Positions 44,802-56,586 of a stretch of DNA of 64,000 nt are shown here, piece by piece. The translations under genes and the position numbers were made by a program. Origin of the DNA: Gloeobacter morelensis MG652769 (GTDB taxonomy: Bacteria; Cyanobacteriota; Cyanobacteriia; Gloeobacterales; Gloeobacteraceae); assembly GCF_021018745.1 (NCBI RefSeq), contig NZ_CP063845.1:1674001-1738000 (forward strand). Reading direction: 5' to 3'. The notes under the pieces are model-generated. The model saw only the letters and a list, made by a program, of their open reading frames with translations, made no database searches and was not told where the DNA came from. How positions within the stretch are numbered: the first letter of the stretch is position 1; each line of letters begins with the position of its first letter.

Positions 44802-45531
44802 GGCGTTGCAGAATAGAACTATGACAACGATGGAATATGCACAATTCCTGTGCGCAGATAGTGTACGAGTAGCCGTACCGACAGTTTCAGCATCTCTACT
44901 GTCTTTGAATAGCACAGAGTTTCGCGGTGCAATCGAGCCAGATAATGGCGTAAGCGGCAGTTTTCTCCTTCTACTCGTGTCATTTTTGTTTTACTAATTA
45001 CCTGTTCTTGGGCTTCAATGAATGACTTGTAGACCACGTAGCCATCGGTCACATGCCAGGCACATCGCCAGCTTTCGACGATCCGCCATAAGGGTTCAAA
45101 AGTCTTGGAACTAGGGTCGCCAATTACCCAAGCCAGAATGCCTGAAGCTCTCTGATTAACTGCTGTCCACAGCCAGATCTTGTTTTTTTCTCCCTACGTA
45201 AGTCTGAAGCTCATCTAACTGAGCAACGATGGGTATTTTCTCAACTTCAGGAGCATCCGGCAGGGCAGATGCCGCTTGTTTGACCCAATGAATGATAGTC
45301 GTGTGATGAACACCAGTAACCCGTTCGATAGCACGGAATCTCAGGCCATTGAGGTACATGGTCAGGCAGTTGCGCTTGACTTCCTCTGGATATCCTCGCG
45401 GGTGATGATAGGCAGGAAATTGCTTGCGACAGTGGTTACAAATAAAGTACTGCATGCCACGGCGGCGGCCGTTTTTCGAGAGGTGCTCGGACTGACAGGT
45501 AGGGCATTTCATACCTATATTATGCAACGCC
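44802..45531 (-). mobile_element. IS1-family insertion sequence, apparently complete
   Basis: A 730-bp element with terminal inverted repeats: the left end reads GGCGTTGCAGAATAGAAC inward from 44802 and the right end GGCGTTGCATAATATAGG inward from 45531. Size and end sequence fit IS1. It encodes a two-frame transposase. No clear target duplication was found at the borders. Parts of a second copy lie at 51291-51306 and 52295-52391. Confidence 0.88.
44819..45512 (-). CDS. IS1-family transposase, made by -1 frameshift
   Basis: The first frame (ATG at 45512) encodes a zinc-ribbon and helix-turn-helix protein like InsA: CPTCQSEHLSKNGRRRGMQY, FICNHCRKQFP, HHTTIIHWVKQA. It ends at 45156. The second frame supplies the DDE part: KIWLWTAVNQRASGILAWVI, VTDGYVVYKSF, KTKMTRVEGENCRLRHYLAR. 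They meet at AAAAAAAC (45189-45182), the slippery heptamer type used by IS1 to make InsAB by a -1 frameshift. Both frames are intact up to and after it, so the element may be active. Confidence 0.85.
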
Positions 45532-45618
45532 CGAAAACGAGCGCAGAGCAAGGGTTTCAGCCCCTCAAATCACACGGCGTTGCGCATCCCGTGGGCTAAC
45601 AGGCGAATATCTTTAGGG

Positions 45619-45652
45619 GAACTGCATCACAAATTATTTTTGCAACAGAACC
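45619..45652. repeat. IS6-type terminal sequence, left border of cassette
   Basis: The 34-base stretch ending in TTGCAACAGAACC is an inverted copy (33 of 34 bases by eye) of 50853-50886, the end of an IS6-family fragment. Both face inward around 5.2 kb of DNA. No IS6 transposase is recognisable left of it; IS1 occupies that side. Confidence 0.75.
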
Positions 45653-45664
45653 AGATCGTACCCC

Positions 45665-45720
45665 TTGACCCCCGGCAAGACAGTGTGATAAGTTCGGCAC
45701 AGTGTTGAACTCAACAGTGT
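45665..45720 (+). promoter_or_regulatory. Promoter-like region with three ACAGTGT repeats
   Basis: TTGACC (45665-45670) and GATAAG about 17 bases later resemble a promoter. ACAGTGT occurs at 45680, 45699 and 45714, i.e. over and after it. A repressor such as the TetR-type protein at the far end of the cassette could bind here. Confidence 0.4.
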
Positions 45721-45726
45721 GTTGAT

Positions 45727-46190
45727 ATGGCTTTGCAAGTTGCACATGTTCCGAGGGGTACCGTCAACCACGCTGTCATTGGGATTCCTTGGTTGGTGAC
45801 GCTGGGGTTGGGACTGGCGGACCTGGCTCGGGGTGGATTCCACTGGCTGGCTCCCGACAGTGGGGTGCTCAGCTTCCCTTGGATGAACCTTCACTATCCA
45901 ACGCCCCCGATGTCGTGTTCCTGCTCGCTACCGACGGGATCTCCCAGCTGTGTCTGGGGGTGCTGCTCGTCTGGGTGGCGCTGCGCAGGCGGGAGCTGGT
46001 GCCGCAGATGCTGATGTTCGAATCGGCGATGAATGCCCTGGTGCTGCTGATGGAGTACGCGATCAAGCCCCCGGTCTCCCCAGTGCCCGGTCGCTTTGCC
46101 CATATGGCGGTGCTGGCAGTAGCTCTTGCGGCGCTGGCCGTCGTCGTCCTGGGGCGCCGCAAGAACACCATTTCGACAGAAAGGAGCTGA
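45727..46190 (+). pseudogene. Four-helix membrane protein, frameshifted
   Basis: From an ATG at 45727 the frame gives RGTVNHAVIGIPWLVTLGLG and goes out of frame near 45895 after MNLHYP. Another frame continues with NAPDVVFLLATDGISQLCLG, FESAMNALVLLMEYAIKPP and HMAVLAVALAALAVVVLG to the stop at 46190. Joined, they would give about 153 residues with four transmembrane helices. The family is not recognised. The Coq4-like gene starts 2 bases after its stop. Confidence 0.65.
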
Positions 46191-46192
46191 CC

Positions 46193-46897
46193 ATGCGCAG
46201 ACTCGAAGAACTGGGCCGCACCGTCCGCAACCTGCGCCTGGTCACGGACCTGCTGCGCTCGATGGGCGACAACACCGAGAATGTGTTCGACATCGAGGAC
46301 AACATGCGCGACAGCCCGGCCATGGCTGCCTGCGCCGAGCGCGTGCGGGCGATCCCCGAGGCGCGGATGCTGATGGAGGCGCGCTACCTGGGGCCGGAGG
46401 TAGACCTCGCCGCGCTCCTGCAGTTGCCGCCACACTCCCTCGGCCGCACCTACGCCGAGGTGCTGAATGCGCTGGGGTTTGACCCGAACTTCTACCGCCG
46501 CCGCGAGATCGCCAGCGACAGCGACTGGGTGACGATGCGCCTCAGGAAGTGCCACGACATCATCCACGTCGTTTCGGGCTTCGGTCCCACGGGGGGCGAA
46601 CTGGGGGTGCTCTCGATCCAGGCGGTGCAGATCGGCTACCCGATGTCCGTGATGCTGCAGACGGCGGCCCTGGGACTGGCACTCAGGCAGAAGCCGGAGC
46701 AACTCCCGCAACTGACCGACCAGATGGCGCGCGGCATGGCCATTGGCCGCGAGGCTGCTCCCTTCATCGCTCAGCGCTGGGAGGAGGGGTGGGAGCGCCC
46801 CCTCGCTGAGTGGCGCGCCAGCCTCGGGATCACAAACCCGGTCATCTCGGAGCCCTACAGCCTGAAGAACCGACTGCCCGGACTGGCGTTCGCCTGA
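46193..46897 (+). CDS. Coq4 family protein
   Basis: The 234-residue protein has the Coq4 zinc motif HDIIH within RKCHDIIHVVSGFGPTGGE, the LGRTYAEVLNALGFDP segment and IQAVQIGYP. Coq4 supports ubiquinone biosynthesis in mitochondria and proteobacteria by C1 decarboxylation and hydroxylation. Cyanobacteria make plastoquinone instead, so a Coq4-like protein here could act on another ring or have been acquired with the cassette. The ATG at 46193 has an AAGGAG site; an earlier in-frame reading overlaps the preceding gene. The 282 bases after it (46898-47179) hold no gene. Confidence 0.85.
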   Translation: MRRLEELGRTVRNLRLVTDLLRSMGDNTENVFDIEDNMRDSPAMAACAERVRAIPEARMLMEARYLGPEVDLAALLQLPPHSLGRTYAEVLNALGFDPNFYRRREIASDSDWVTMRLRKCHDIIHVVSGFGPTGGELGVLSIQAVQIGYPMSVMLQTAALGLALRQKPEQLPQLTDQMARGMAIGREAAPFIAQRWEEGWERPLAEWRASLGITNPVISEPYSLKNRLPGLAFA

Positions 46898-47179
46898 GGT
46901 GGTCTGGGCGCATGGCCAGCTGCCGGGAACTGCACTCCCGGCAGCGAAGGGCTGACCCGAGCTTGAGATCGATACTGCCGCCCACTGGGTGCCCTGCCTT
47001 CGATGGGCCGGGTCGGCGTTTCCAGCCGACACTACAGTTTTTGGTTGCACAGCTGATCGAAGCTGTGCAGGGTTTCTCTGCCCATGCCCCAATGTGCAAG
47101 GTGCCGGTCACGCCTGCCGGTACTTTCTGCCGCGGCATCCCGTTGCCTGGTTATCGGGCGCTGTGCCCGAGGAGATGCT

Positions 47180-48663
47180 TATGGACAAAATGACCGTGTC
47201 TCAGCCGCCGCCAGGGGTCGCCCCCCTGCTGCCGGGCCGCCGAAACGTTCCGGTTCCCAGTGGTGGGGGTGGCTGGTGGGGGGGCTGGGCCTGGTGGTCG
47301 GGGCCGGCTACGTCGCCTACCGCCTGCGCCCGGCGGTACCCCCCGCCCCACCCGCAGCCGTGCCGGTAAAGACAGCGGTCGTGCGCACCCGGACGGGCCG
47401 CATCTTCGTGCGCCTCAAGCCCCGCGCCGAGCGTCCCCTCGGGGCCGACCAGGTGCTGCAGAAGCTGCGCCCCCAGCTTGCGAAGGTACCGGGCATCAAG
47501 AGCTTTGTGCAGAACCCGCCCACCATCCCCATCGGGGCCAAGGTCAGCAACGGCCTATACCAGTACACGCTGCAGAGCCCGGATGCCGCCGGACTCTACC
47601 GGGTCGCCACCGCCCTGGAGGCGAAGCTGCGCACCCTCAAGGAACTGCAGGATGTCAGCTCCGACCTGCTCCTCAAGAGCCCGCAACTGAGCGTGGCCAT
47701 CGACCGCGACCGGGCCGCCACCCTCGGGGTGAGCGCCGCTCAGATCGAGAGCGCCCTGGGCGAAGCCTATGGCTTCAAGCGGGTGTCACTCATCTACGGA
47801 GCCACCAACCAGTACTACGTGATCCTGGGGGTAGAACCGGCGTACCAGGGCGACCCTGCCACCCTGTCCCGCCTGTACGTGCGCTCTACGGGTGGCAACC
47901 TGGTCTCCCTCGACGCCCTGGTACGCCGCTCGATCGGTGCCGGTCCCCTCGCCGTCAACCACCTGGGTCAGTTCCCGGCGGTGACGATCTCGTTCAACCT
48001 GCGGCCCGACGTGTCGCTGTCGCAGGCGACCGCGAAGATTCAGGCGGCAGCGCAGGCGGTGGTGCCCGCCTCGGTGAGCGCCAGCTTCCAGGGGACCGCC
48101 CAGGAGTTCCAGTCCTCGATCACCTCGCTGGGGGTGCTGCTGGTGGTGGCGATCCTGGTGATCTACATCGTGCTGGGGGTGCTCTACGAGAGCTACATCC
48201 ATCCCGTCACGATCCTCTCCGGTGCCTGCCCTCGGCCGGGTTCGGGGCACTGCTGACGCTCGTGCTGTTCCGTAGCGAGCTGGACGTGTACTCGTTCATC
48301 GGCCTCATCCTGCTGGTGGGCATCGTCAAGAAGAACGCCATCATGATGATCGACTTCGCCCTCGAAGCCGAGCGCAACGACGGCAAGAGCCCGGAGGATG
48401 CTATCTTCAGCGCCTGCCTGGTGCGCTTCCGCCCGATCATGATGACCACGCTCGCGGCACTGGTGGGCAGTCTGCCGCTGGCTTTGGGCCTGGGGGCCGG
48501 GGCGCAATCCCGCCAGCCCCTCGGCCTCGCCGTGGTGGGAGGACTGCTGCTCTCACAGGTGGTAACGCTCTACATCACACCGGTCATCTACCTGTACCTG
48601 GATCGCTTCGAGCGCCGCGCCGAGCACACCGAGCCCACCCCGGTGAGGGCCTCAGAAGCCTGA
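47180..48663 (+). pseudogene. RND efflux wreck: adaptor start fused to pump C-terminal half
   Basis: The ATG at 47180 (after GAGGAG) begins an adaptor-like N-terminus. A frameshift before 47260 is followed by a membrane anchor and linker ([30 protein letters not shown]) typical of MFP subunits. This runs directly into the porter domain of an RND permease ([76 protein letters not shown]). A second frameshift near 48220 precedes the last helices ([40 protein letters not shown]). A deletion thus removed most of the adaptor and half of the pump. It cannot make a working efflux system. Confidence 0.85.
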
Positions 48664-48701
48664 TCCCCTTTCCCATTTCCTAACTGCAACAAGGAGATTT
48701 T

Positions 48702-49187
48702 ATGAGAAGCGTTTTCAGACTGCTCCTGGGTACCGTCCTCAGCTTCGGGTGGATGGGCACCTGCGCCGCCCAGACTCCGAAGATCTATATCTACCCGGAC
48801 CGTGGCCAGAGCGAGCAGCAGCAGGAGCAGGACAAGATCGCCTGCCACGACTGGGCTGTTCAGAAAACCGGTGTCGATCCGCTGCAGGCTACCTCCGCTC
48901 CATCCCCTGCCGCCCAGCCCCAGAAACCCCAGGCGGCCATGGCGCGCGGCGCGGCCCAGGGGGCTCTGCTCGGTACCGGGACCGGGGCCATCACCGGCAA
49001 TGTCGGCACTGGCGCGGCGGTGGGGGCCGGGGCGGGTCTGTTGCGCACCGGGAGATCCCAAAGACGCGCCCAGGCCGAGAAGGCCCAGCAGCAACAGGCT
49101 TTGCAGGTGAGCAAGCAGGCGGACATGAAGGAGTTCGGTCGGGCCTTCTCCGCCTGCCTCGAAGGCCGCGGCTACACCGTCAGGTGA
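48702..49187 (+). CDS. Glycine-zipper exported protein
   Basis: The 161-residue protein has a signal peptide ending in TCAAQ, a segment EQQQEQDKIACHDWAVQKTG typical of YMGG/glycine-zipper proteins, and a glycine zipper (residues 82-108: ARGAAQGALLGTGTGAITGN, VGTGAAVGAGAG). The C-terminus has FGRAFSACLEGRGYTVR, a second Cys. Such proteins insert in or line the outer membrane and often sit beside RND pump genes. ATG with an AAGGAG site; 38 bases after the RND remnant. Confidence 0.8.
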   Translation: MRSVFRLLLGTVLSFGWMGTCAAQTPKIYIYPDRGQSEQQQEQDKIACHDWAVQKTGVDPLQATSAPSPAAQPQKPQAAMARGAAQGALLGTGTGAITGNVGTGAAVGAGAGLLRTGRSQRRAQAEKAQQQQALQVSKQADMKEFGRAFSACLEGRGYTVR

Positions 49188-49258
49188 TCCTGTTGCACCC
49201 CGCGCCGCCCACAGCTTCCCCCCGTTCCCTGTTCTTTTCTTCTCAAGGAGTCGAAATC

Positions 49259-49627
49259 ATGCGCAATCAAGTGATCCCTGCTCTGCGTCCTGTTCTCTCG
49301 CTGCTGGCGGTGCTCGCCATGAGCGGTGCCGCCTCGGCTGAGCCCACCGACCTCACCGGCAACTGGCAGATCTCGCTGCCGGACTTCGGGCGGGAGTTCA
49401 GCGCGAGCCTCGTTCAGAAAGGCACGGTCCTGAGCGGCACGATCCGCGGCCAGCGCGGTGAAACCCCCTTGAGGGGCACCGTCGAAGGCAACCAGGTGAA
49501 GTTCGGTTTCAACCTGCCCATGGGCCGAGGTTCGGCGAGTCTCTCCGGTCAGGCTGACGGCAACACCATGCAGGGCAAGGCCGACCTCGCCGGTCGCAAC
49601 GGCAGCTGGAGCGCCCGCCGCAGTTGA
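49259..49627 (+). CDS. Small exported beta-rich protein
   Basis: The 122-residue protein has a signal peptide (PVLSLLAVLAMSGAASA) and then alternating strands (LTGNWQISLPDFGREFSASL, TIRGQRGETPLRGTVEGNQV, GKADLAGRNGSWSARRS). The GNW/GSW repeats at start and end resemble small lipocalin-like or cell-envelope proteins. No family can be named with confidence. AAGGAG precedes the ATG. Confidence 0.7.
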   Translation: MRNQVIPALRPVLSLLAVLAMSGAASAEPTDLTGNWQISLPDFGREFSASLVQKGTVLSGTIRGQRGETPLRGTVEGNQVKFGFNLPMGRGSASLSGQADGNTMQGKADLAGRNGSWSARRS

Positions 49628-49702
49628 TCTACCTCGGCACCGACACAGTGCAGCAACGTAGCGAGTATCCATCGTCTGGAGCGCTCAACGGTAGGTTAGT
49701 GA

Positions 49703-49773
49703 ATATCGAATCCGGCTACGCCGATCCCCTTAGGTGACTTCCTTTCGGGGGCTCAGCTTGCCGGATTCGATAT
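49703..49773. repeat. 14-bp inverted repeat with 43-bp spacer
   Basis: ATATCGAATCCGGC (49703-49716) and its exact complement (49760-49773) lie in the 248-base gap before tetR. This could be a small IS remnant, a recombination site or part of a terminator/operator. No gene is enclosed. Confidence 0.5.
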
Positions 49774-49875
49774 CAGTACCCCGGGGAAAACAACGAATAA
49801 TAGTTGGCGTAATTATATTTCATTTCGTAGAGAGCTTCTGTGTTAAGTTTATGTCATGAACCCAGGTACCGATCG

Positions 49876-50469
49876 ATGGCCCGGCTGAAGAACCTCACCG
49901 AACGGGGCAGAGAGACGCAGCGCGAACTCAGAAATATCACTATTCAGCTCATCCTGGAGAAGGGGTACGAGAACGTCACGGTCAAGGACATCACCGAGCG
50001 TGCCGGCATTGATCGCAGCACGTTTTACCTGCACTACAAGGACAAGCAGGACCTGCTCGAACAGAACCAGAAGCAGGTGATCGACGAACTTTTCGAGCGC
50101 TGCCGACAGACCGCGCAGATGGAGGACCGCCTGCGCATCGTCTTCAAGCACATCGCCGAGAATGCCGCGATCTACCGGGTGATGCTGACTACCGAGGATG
50201 GCTCGGCGCTCTACCTGCGCATGCACGACTACATCGTCGAGCAACTGCGCACAGTCATGCAGGAGCGGGTGGCTCAGCAGGGCCTGACCCCGGATGTGCC
50301 CCTTGAGATGCTGGCAAACTACTACACGGGTGCTCTGCGCGGGGCGGCAGTATGGTGGCTTGCACAGGGAATGCCCTGTCCACCGGAGCAGATGGTGCGC
50401 CTGTTTCAGCGCCTGATGCTTCAGGGGATCTCCGCTGTCGGGGGGCCACCGGTCCGGCCCGAAGCCTGA
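49876..50469 (+). CDS. TetR-family transcriptional regulator
   Basis: The 197-residue protein has an N-terminal TetR helix-turn-helix (IQLILEKGYENVTVKDITER, AGIDRSTFYLHYKDKQDLLE) and a C-terminal ligand domain ending in MVRLFQRLMLQGISA, similar to TetR_C proteins. It is the last intact gene of the cassette and likely represses the RND-related genes upstream, or did so before their decay. The ATG at 49876 is preferred to a GTG at 49840. Related TGTCATGAAYCC stretches lie just before (about 49853) and after (about 50506) it. Confidence 0.88.
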   Translation: MARLKNLTERGRETQRELRNITIQLILEKGYENVTVKDITERAGIDRSTFYLHYKDKQDLLEQNQKQVIDELFERCRQTAQMEDRLRIVFKHIAENAAIYRVMLTTEDGSALYLRMHDYIVEQLRTVMQERVAQQGLTPDVPLEMLANYYTGALRGAAVWWLAQGMPCPPEQMVRLFQRLMLQGISAVGGPPVRPEA

Positions 50470-50852
50470 GACGGGGGTGGACTGCTGTCGAGTATCAAAT
50501 TATTTGTCATGAATCCGGGGTAATTGTCGTGGGTCGCAAAGCCTATGAGCCTGATGCAGCAAGGGTTTGAGGAGAGATTACGCTGTAGTACAAAGAAGTG
50601 CGAACTTCTCGGAATAGTTGTCAAGAAACAGCTGTCAAGAAATCAGCGTGATTGCCCCTAATTTTCCGGTGAGGAGAAGCTTGGGGGCAGGGATTCTGGC
50701 CTGAGGGAGGTCAGAGAGATGTCAAGCAAGCATTGGGATGCATCGGAGCGCTCCGGTGCCCGGAAGGTCCGTAGGAAGCCTGCCAGAGGCTATGGTGCGC
50801 GGCAAGAAGCGTCTGCAAGCTCCGGAGGGAAGGGTGCGAAAGTGGGCGTGGG
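50470..50852. other. 383-base gap after tetR: nothing coding
   Basis: No gene was recognised. The stretch is GC-rich with several short inverted repeats (for example GGAGCGCTCC near 50745) and ends at the IS6-type border. Confidence 0.4.
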
Positions 50853-51290
50853 GGTTCTGTTGCAAAAATAATTTGTAATGCAGTTCTCTTGAGGATGTTT
50901 GTCTGTTAAGCGGCCAGTTCGAACAGGCGCTCGATGAACTTCACCTGCTTTTCAATTGCTCCTTTCTCGATACCTTGGATTTGACCTTTGCGGATCATAT
51001 GCATTGCGCCACGCCGTTCGCATTCGCTGAAATCCTAACCCTGCATTCGTCAGACGTTTGATGCTGCGATGGTCCTGTTCTATCAAGTTATTCAGATATT
51101 TCACCGGTCGTAGTTCACAGCTTTCACTCAAAACGCCTTCCGCCTGCAGTTCCTCCATCGCCTTCGGATAGGCGGCGTTCTTGTCCACATTCACCACCCG
51201 CGGAGTGCTGGTGTGACGGGCTTTCAGCACTCTGCGCAAAAATCGTTTGGCTGCCCTGGCATCTCGTCTGGCCGTCAGCAAAAAGTCAAG
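50853..51290 (-). mobile_element. IS6-family insertion sequence fragment
   Basis: The end GGTTCTGTTGCAAAAATAAT at 50853 matches IS6/IS26-type termini. The element extends to 51290, where an IS1 end (GGCGTTGCATAATATA) interrupts it. Only the C-terminal half of the transposase remains. Confidence 0.85.
50906..51281 (-). pseudogene. IS6-family transposase, truncated and frameshifted
   Basis: The reading from 51281 has the DDE region VVNVDKNAAYPKAMEELQAE, RPVKYLNNLIEQDHRSIKRL, then loses frame near 51020 (GFQRMRTAW). Another frame resumes with MHMIRKGQIQGIEKGAIEKQ and VKFIERLFELAA, stopping at 50906. The N-terminal half is absent, so it is dead. Confidence 0.85.
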
Positions 51291-51305
51291 GGCGTTGCAT
51301 AATAT

Positions 51306-52271
51306 AACGTCAGTTCTGGATAAGAAAAGGCGGTCCGCCTAGGCTGGGATTACCACATCACAAGCCAAGGACCGCTCGCTATGCCCAGTCTAGAAGCACT
51401 CTTTTGCCATGTCGATGACTTCTGCCAACGCTTCGAACCGCTCTGGCAGCAACAATTGCTCGACGATAGCCTGCGACACAGGCGACGGCCATCGTCGACT
51501 CTGTCTCAGCGAAATCCTGACAATTCTGATTGCTTTTCACCAATCCGCCTACCGCCACTTCAAGGCCTTCTACACCGAAATGGTCTGTGCTTACTGGCGC
51601 AGCGCTTTTGCTGGACTGGTCAGCTACGCACGCTTCGTCGAGTGGATGCCCTCTACCCTTGTGCCGCTCAGTGCCTACCTGCGCCACTGTTTTGGCCCCT
51701 GCACCGGCATCAGTTTTATCGATTCGACTCCACTTGCCGTCTGCCATGTGCGCCGCGTCCACGCCCACAAAGTCTTTGTCGGTCTGGCCGCCTGGGGCAA
51801 AAGCTCGGTGGGCTGGTTTTATGGCTTCAAGCTGCATCTGGTGGTGGGCGAGCGCGGCGAATTGCTGGCGATGAGCGTGACGGCTGGGAATACCGACGAT
51901 CGCAAGCCTGTGCCTGAATTGCTCAAAGACTTGCACGGCAAAGTGTTTGGCGACCGCGGCTATATCAGTGGCAAGCTCGGGAGGCAATTGCGCGAGGATT
52001 TCGGTATTGCGCTGATCACCAAGTTGCGGCGCAAGATGACCAATCGGCTGATGGTGATGACGGACAAGCTGCTGTTGCGCAAGCGCGGGATTATCGAAGC
52101 GATCAATGACCAGTTGAAGAACATTTCGCAGATAGAGCACACCCGCCATCGCAGCGAAGTGAACTTTTTGGTGAACCTGGTGTGTGGGTTGATTGCCTAC
52201 TGCCACAAACCGAACAAGCCGTCGGTGGCGTCTGATGCCGACCAGCTCAATGCTTAACCCGAACTGACGTT
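51306..52271 (+). mobile_element. IS982-family insertion sequence
   Basis: Imperfect terminal repeats AACGTCAGTTCTGGATAAG (from 51306) and AACGTCAGTTCGGGTTAAG (inward from 52271 on the minus strand) bound a 966-bp element, the normal IS982 size. Confidence 0.85.
51381..52257 (+). pseudogene. IS982-family transposase with N-terminal frameshift
   Basis: From the ATG at 51381 the first frame encodes [20 protein letters not shown] and then QQQLLDDSL. The frame shifts near 51480 into the one that ends at 52257 with [62 protein letters not shown] and [20 protein letters not shown]. All parts of the DDE transposase are present. Unless translated by frameshifting, it is inactive; an internal ATG at 51409 would give a shortened form. 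Confidence 0.82.
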
Positions 52272-52470
52272 TGGTTTAATCCGGGTCACTTACTTAGAGA
52301 TGCTGAAACTGTCGGTACGGCTACTCGTACACTATCTGCGCACAGGAATTGTGCATATTCCATCGTTGTCATAGTTCTATTCTGCAACGCCAACAGGGGT
52401 GGCTCACCCACGATTGCAGGCACCACCTGATCCTCAAAGACCGCCTGCTGAAGGCCGCCTCCGAGGAAGG

Positions 52471-55737
<3,267 letters not shown>

Positions 55738-55859
55738 CTAAGCAAACAGTCCTATCTTAGTCCTTCACCTCCACAGCGACGGTGGCCGGCGAACGTCCGG
55801 CACCCCCAGATGCCGCACCCGGCCGGACCTAGGATGGTGAGAGCCGCCAGGGTTTAGTC

Positions 55860-56444
55860 ATGGAAAGCTTCGTACTCGATTTTCATTCCGTCGTCGATCT
55901 CACAGACGATCAGTTCTTTCGCCTTTGCCAGAAGAACCGGGATTTGCGCATCGAGCGGACAGCCAGCGGAGAAATCATCGTCATGCCCCCCACCGGCGGC
56001 GACTCGGGTCATAGCAACTTTCGCCTCAGCCAGCAGCTTGCCAACTGGACCGACGACCATGACGGGCTGGGATTGGGCTTCGATTCGTCGATGGGGTTCA
56101 ACCTGCCCAACGGTGCCAGCCGTTCTCCGGATGCAGCCTGGGTAGCGCGCACCCGCTGGGAGAGCCTCACACCCGAGCAAAGACAAAAATTTCCACCCCT
56201 GTGCCCGGATTTCGTCGTCGAGCTCAAGTCCCCTACCGACCGGCTACGCACCTTGCAGGCCAAGATGTGCGAGTACATAGCCAACGGTGCTGCCCTGGGT
56301 TGGCTTATCAATCTCGAAGAGCGCACAGTCGAAATCTACCGGCCCAGAAAGGAAGTAGAGATCCTCATCAAGCCTACCGAAGTCTCAGCGGATCCGCTGT
56401 TGCCCAGCTTTGTGCTCCGACTTGCGCCAATCTGGGGGGCATAG
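55860..56444 (+). CDS. Uma2 family putative nuclease
   Basis: The 194-residue Uma2/DUF820 protein has the typical opening LTDDQFFRLCQKNRDLRIER, TASGEIIVMPPTGGDSG, SPDAAWVARTRWESLT and the PD-(D/E)xK core PDFVVELKSPTD, then MCEYIANGAALGWLINLEER. The N- and C-terminal motifs are complete, so the fold should be intact. Its cellular role is unknown. It precedes the AT-rich toxin-antitoxin-like pair, with a gap of 142 bases. Confidence 0.87.
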   Translation: MESFVLDFHSVVDLTDDQFFRLCQKNRDLRIERTASGEIIVMPPTGGDSGHSNFRLSQQLANWTDDHDGLGLGFDSSMGFNLPNGASRSPDAAWVARTRWESLTPEQRQKFPPLCPDFVVELKSPTDRLRTLQAKMCEYIANGAALGWLINLEERTVEIYRPRKEVEILIKPTEVSADPLLPSFVLRLAPIWGA

Positions 56445-56586
56445 ATGGCCGCTTTGTTTTGGCACATCTCGGCTGTTCGGATAAAGCATGTACTGTTGTG
56501 GAATAACTCGTAGTCAATGCGTGGGGCTTCACACTATACTCAACAGTAGGCTCAATTAAGAATGAATTTTCATTGCAAGGACGGAT

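Larger units (their letters stand above)
51291..52391 (+). mobile_element. IS1 remnant split by IS982
   Basis: The first 16 bases (51291-51306) match the right end of the IS1 at 45531 and the last 97 (52295-52391) match its 3' end, including the tail of the transposase (MLKLSVRLLVHYLRTGIVHI). Between them is an IS982 element. The middle of this IS1 copy is lost. Confidence 0.85.

Noticed and set aside
45869-47092. 407-codon minus-strand frame opposite the Coq4-like gene
   Set aside because: Shadow frame; Coq4 motifs are clear on plus.
48702-49187. Glycine-zipper protein of the IS cassette as part of the 59-62 kb effector family
   Set aside because: It has a signal peptide, a different Cys pattern and no shared N-terminus; it fits known efflux-associated glycine-zipper proteins better.
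50690-50850. Possible group II intron end before the IS6 border
   Set aside because: GTGCG-like strings are present, but no domain V hairpin or reverse transcriptase could be found.
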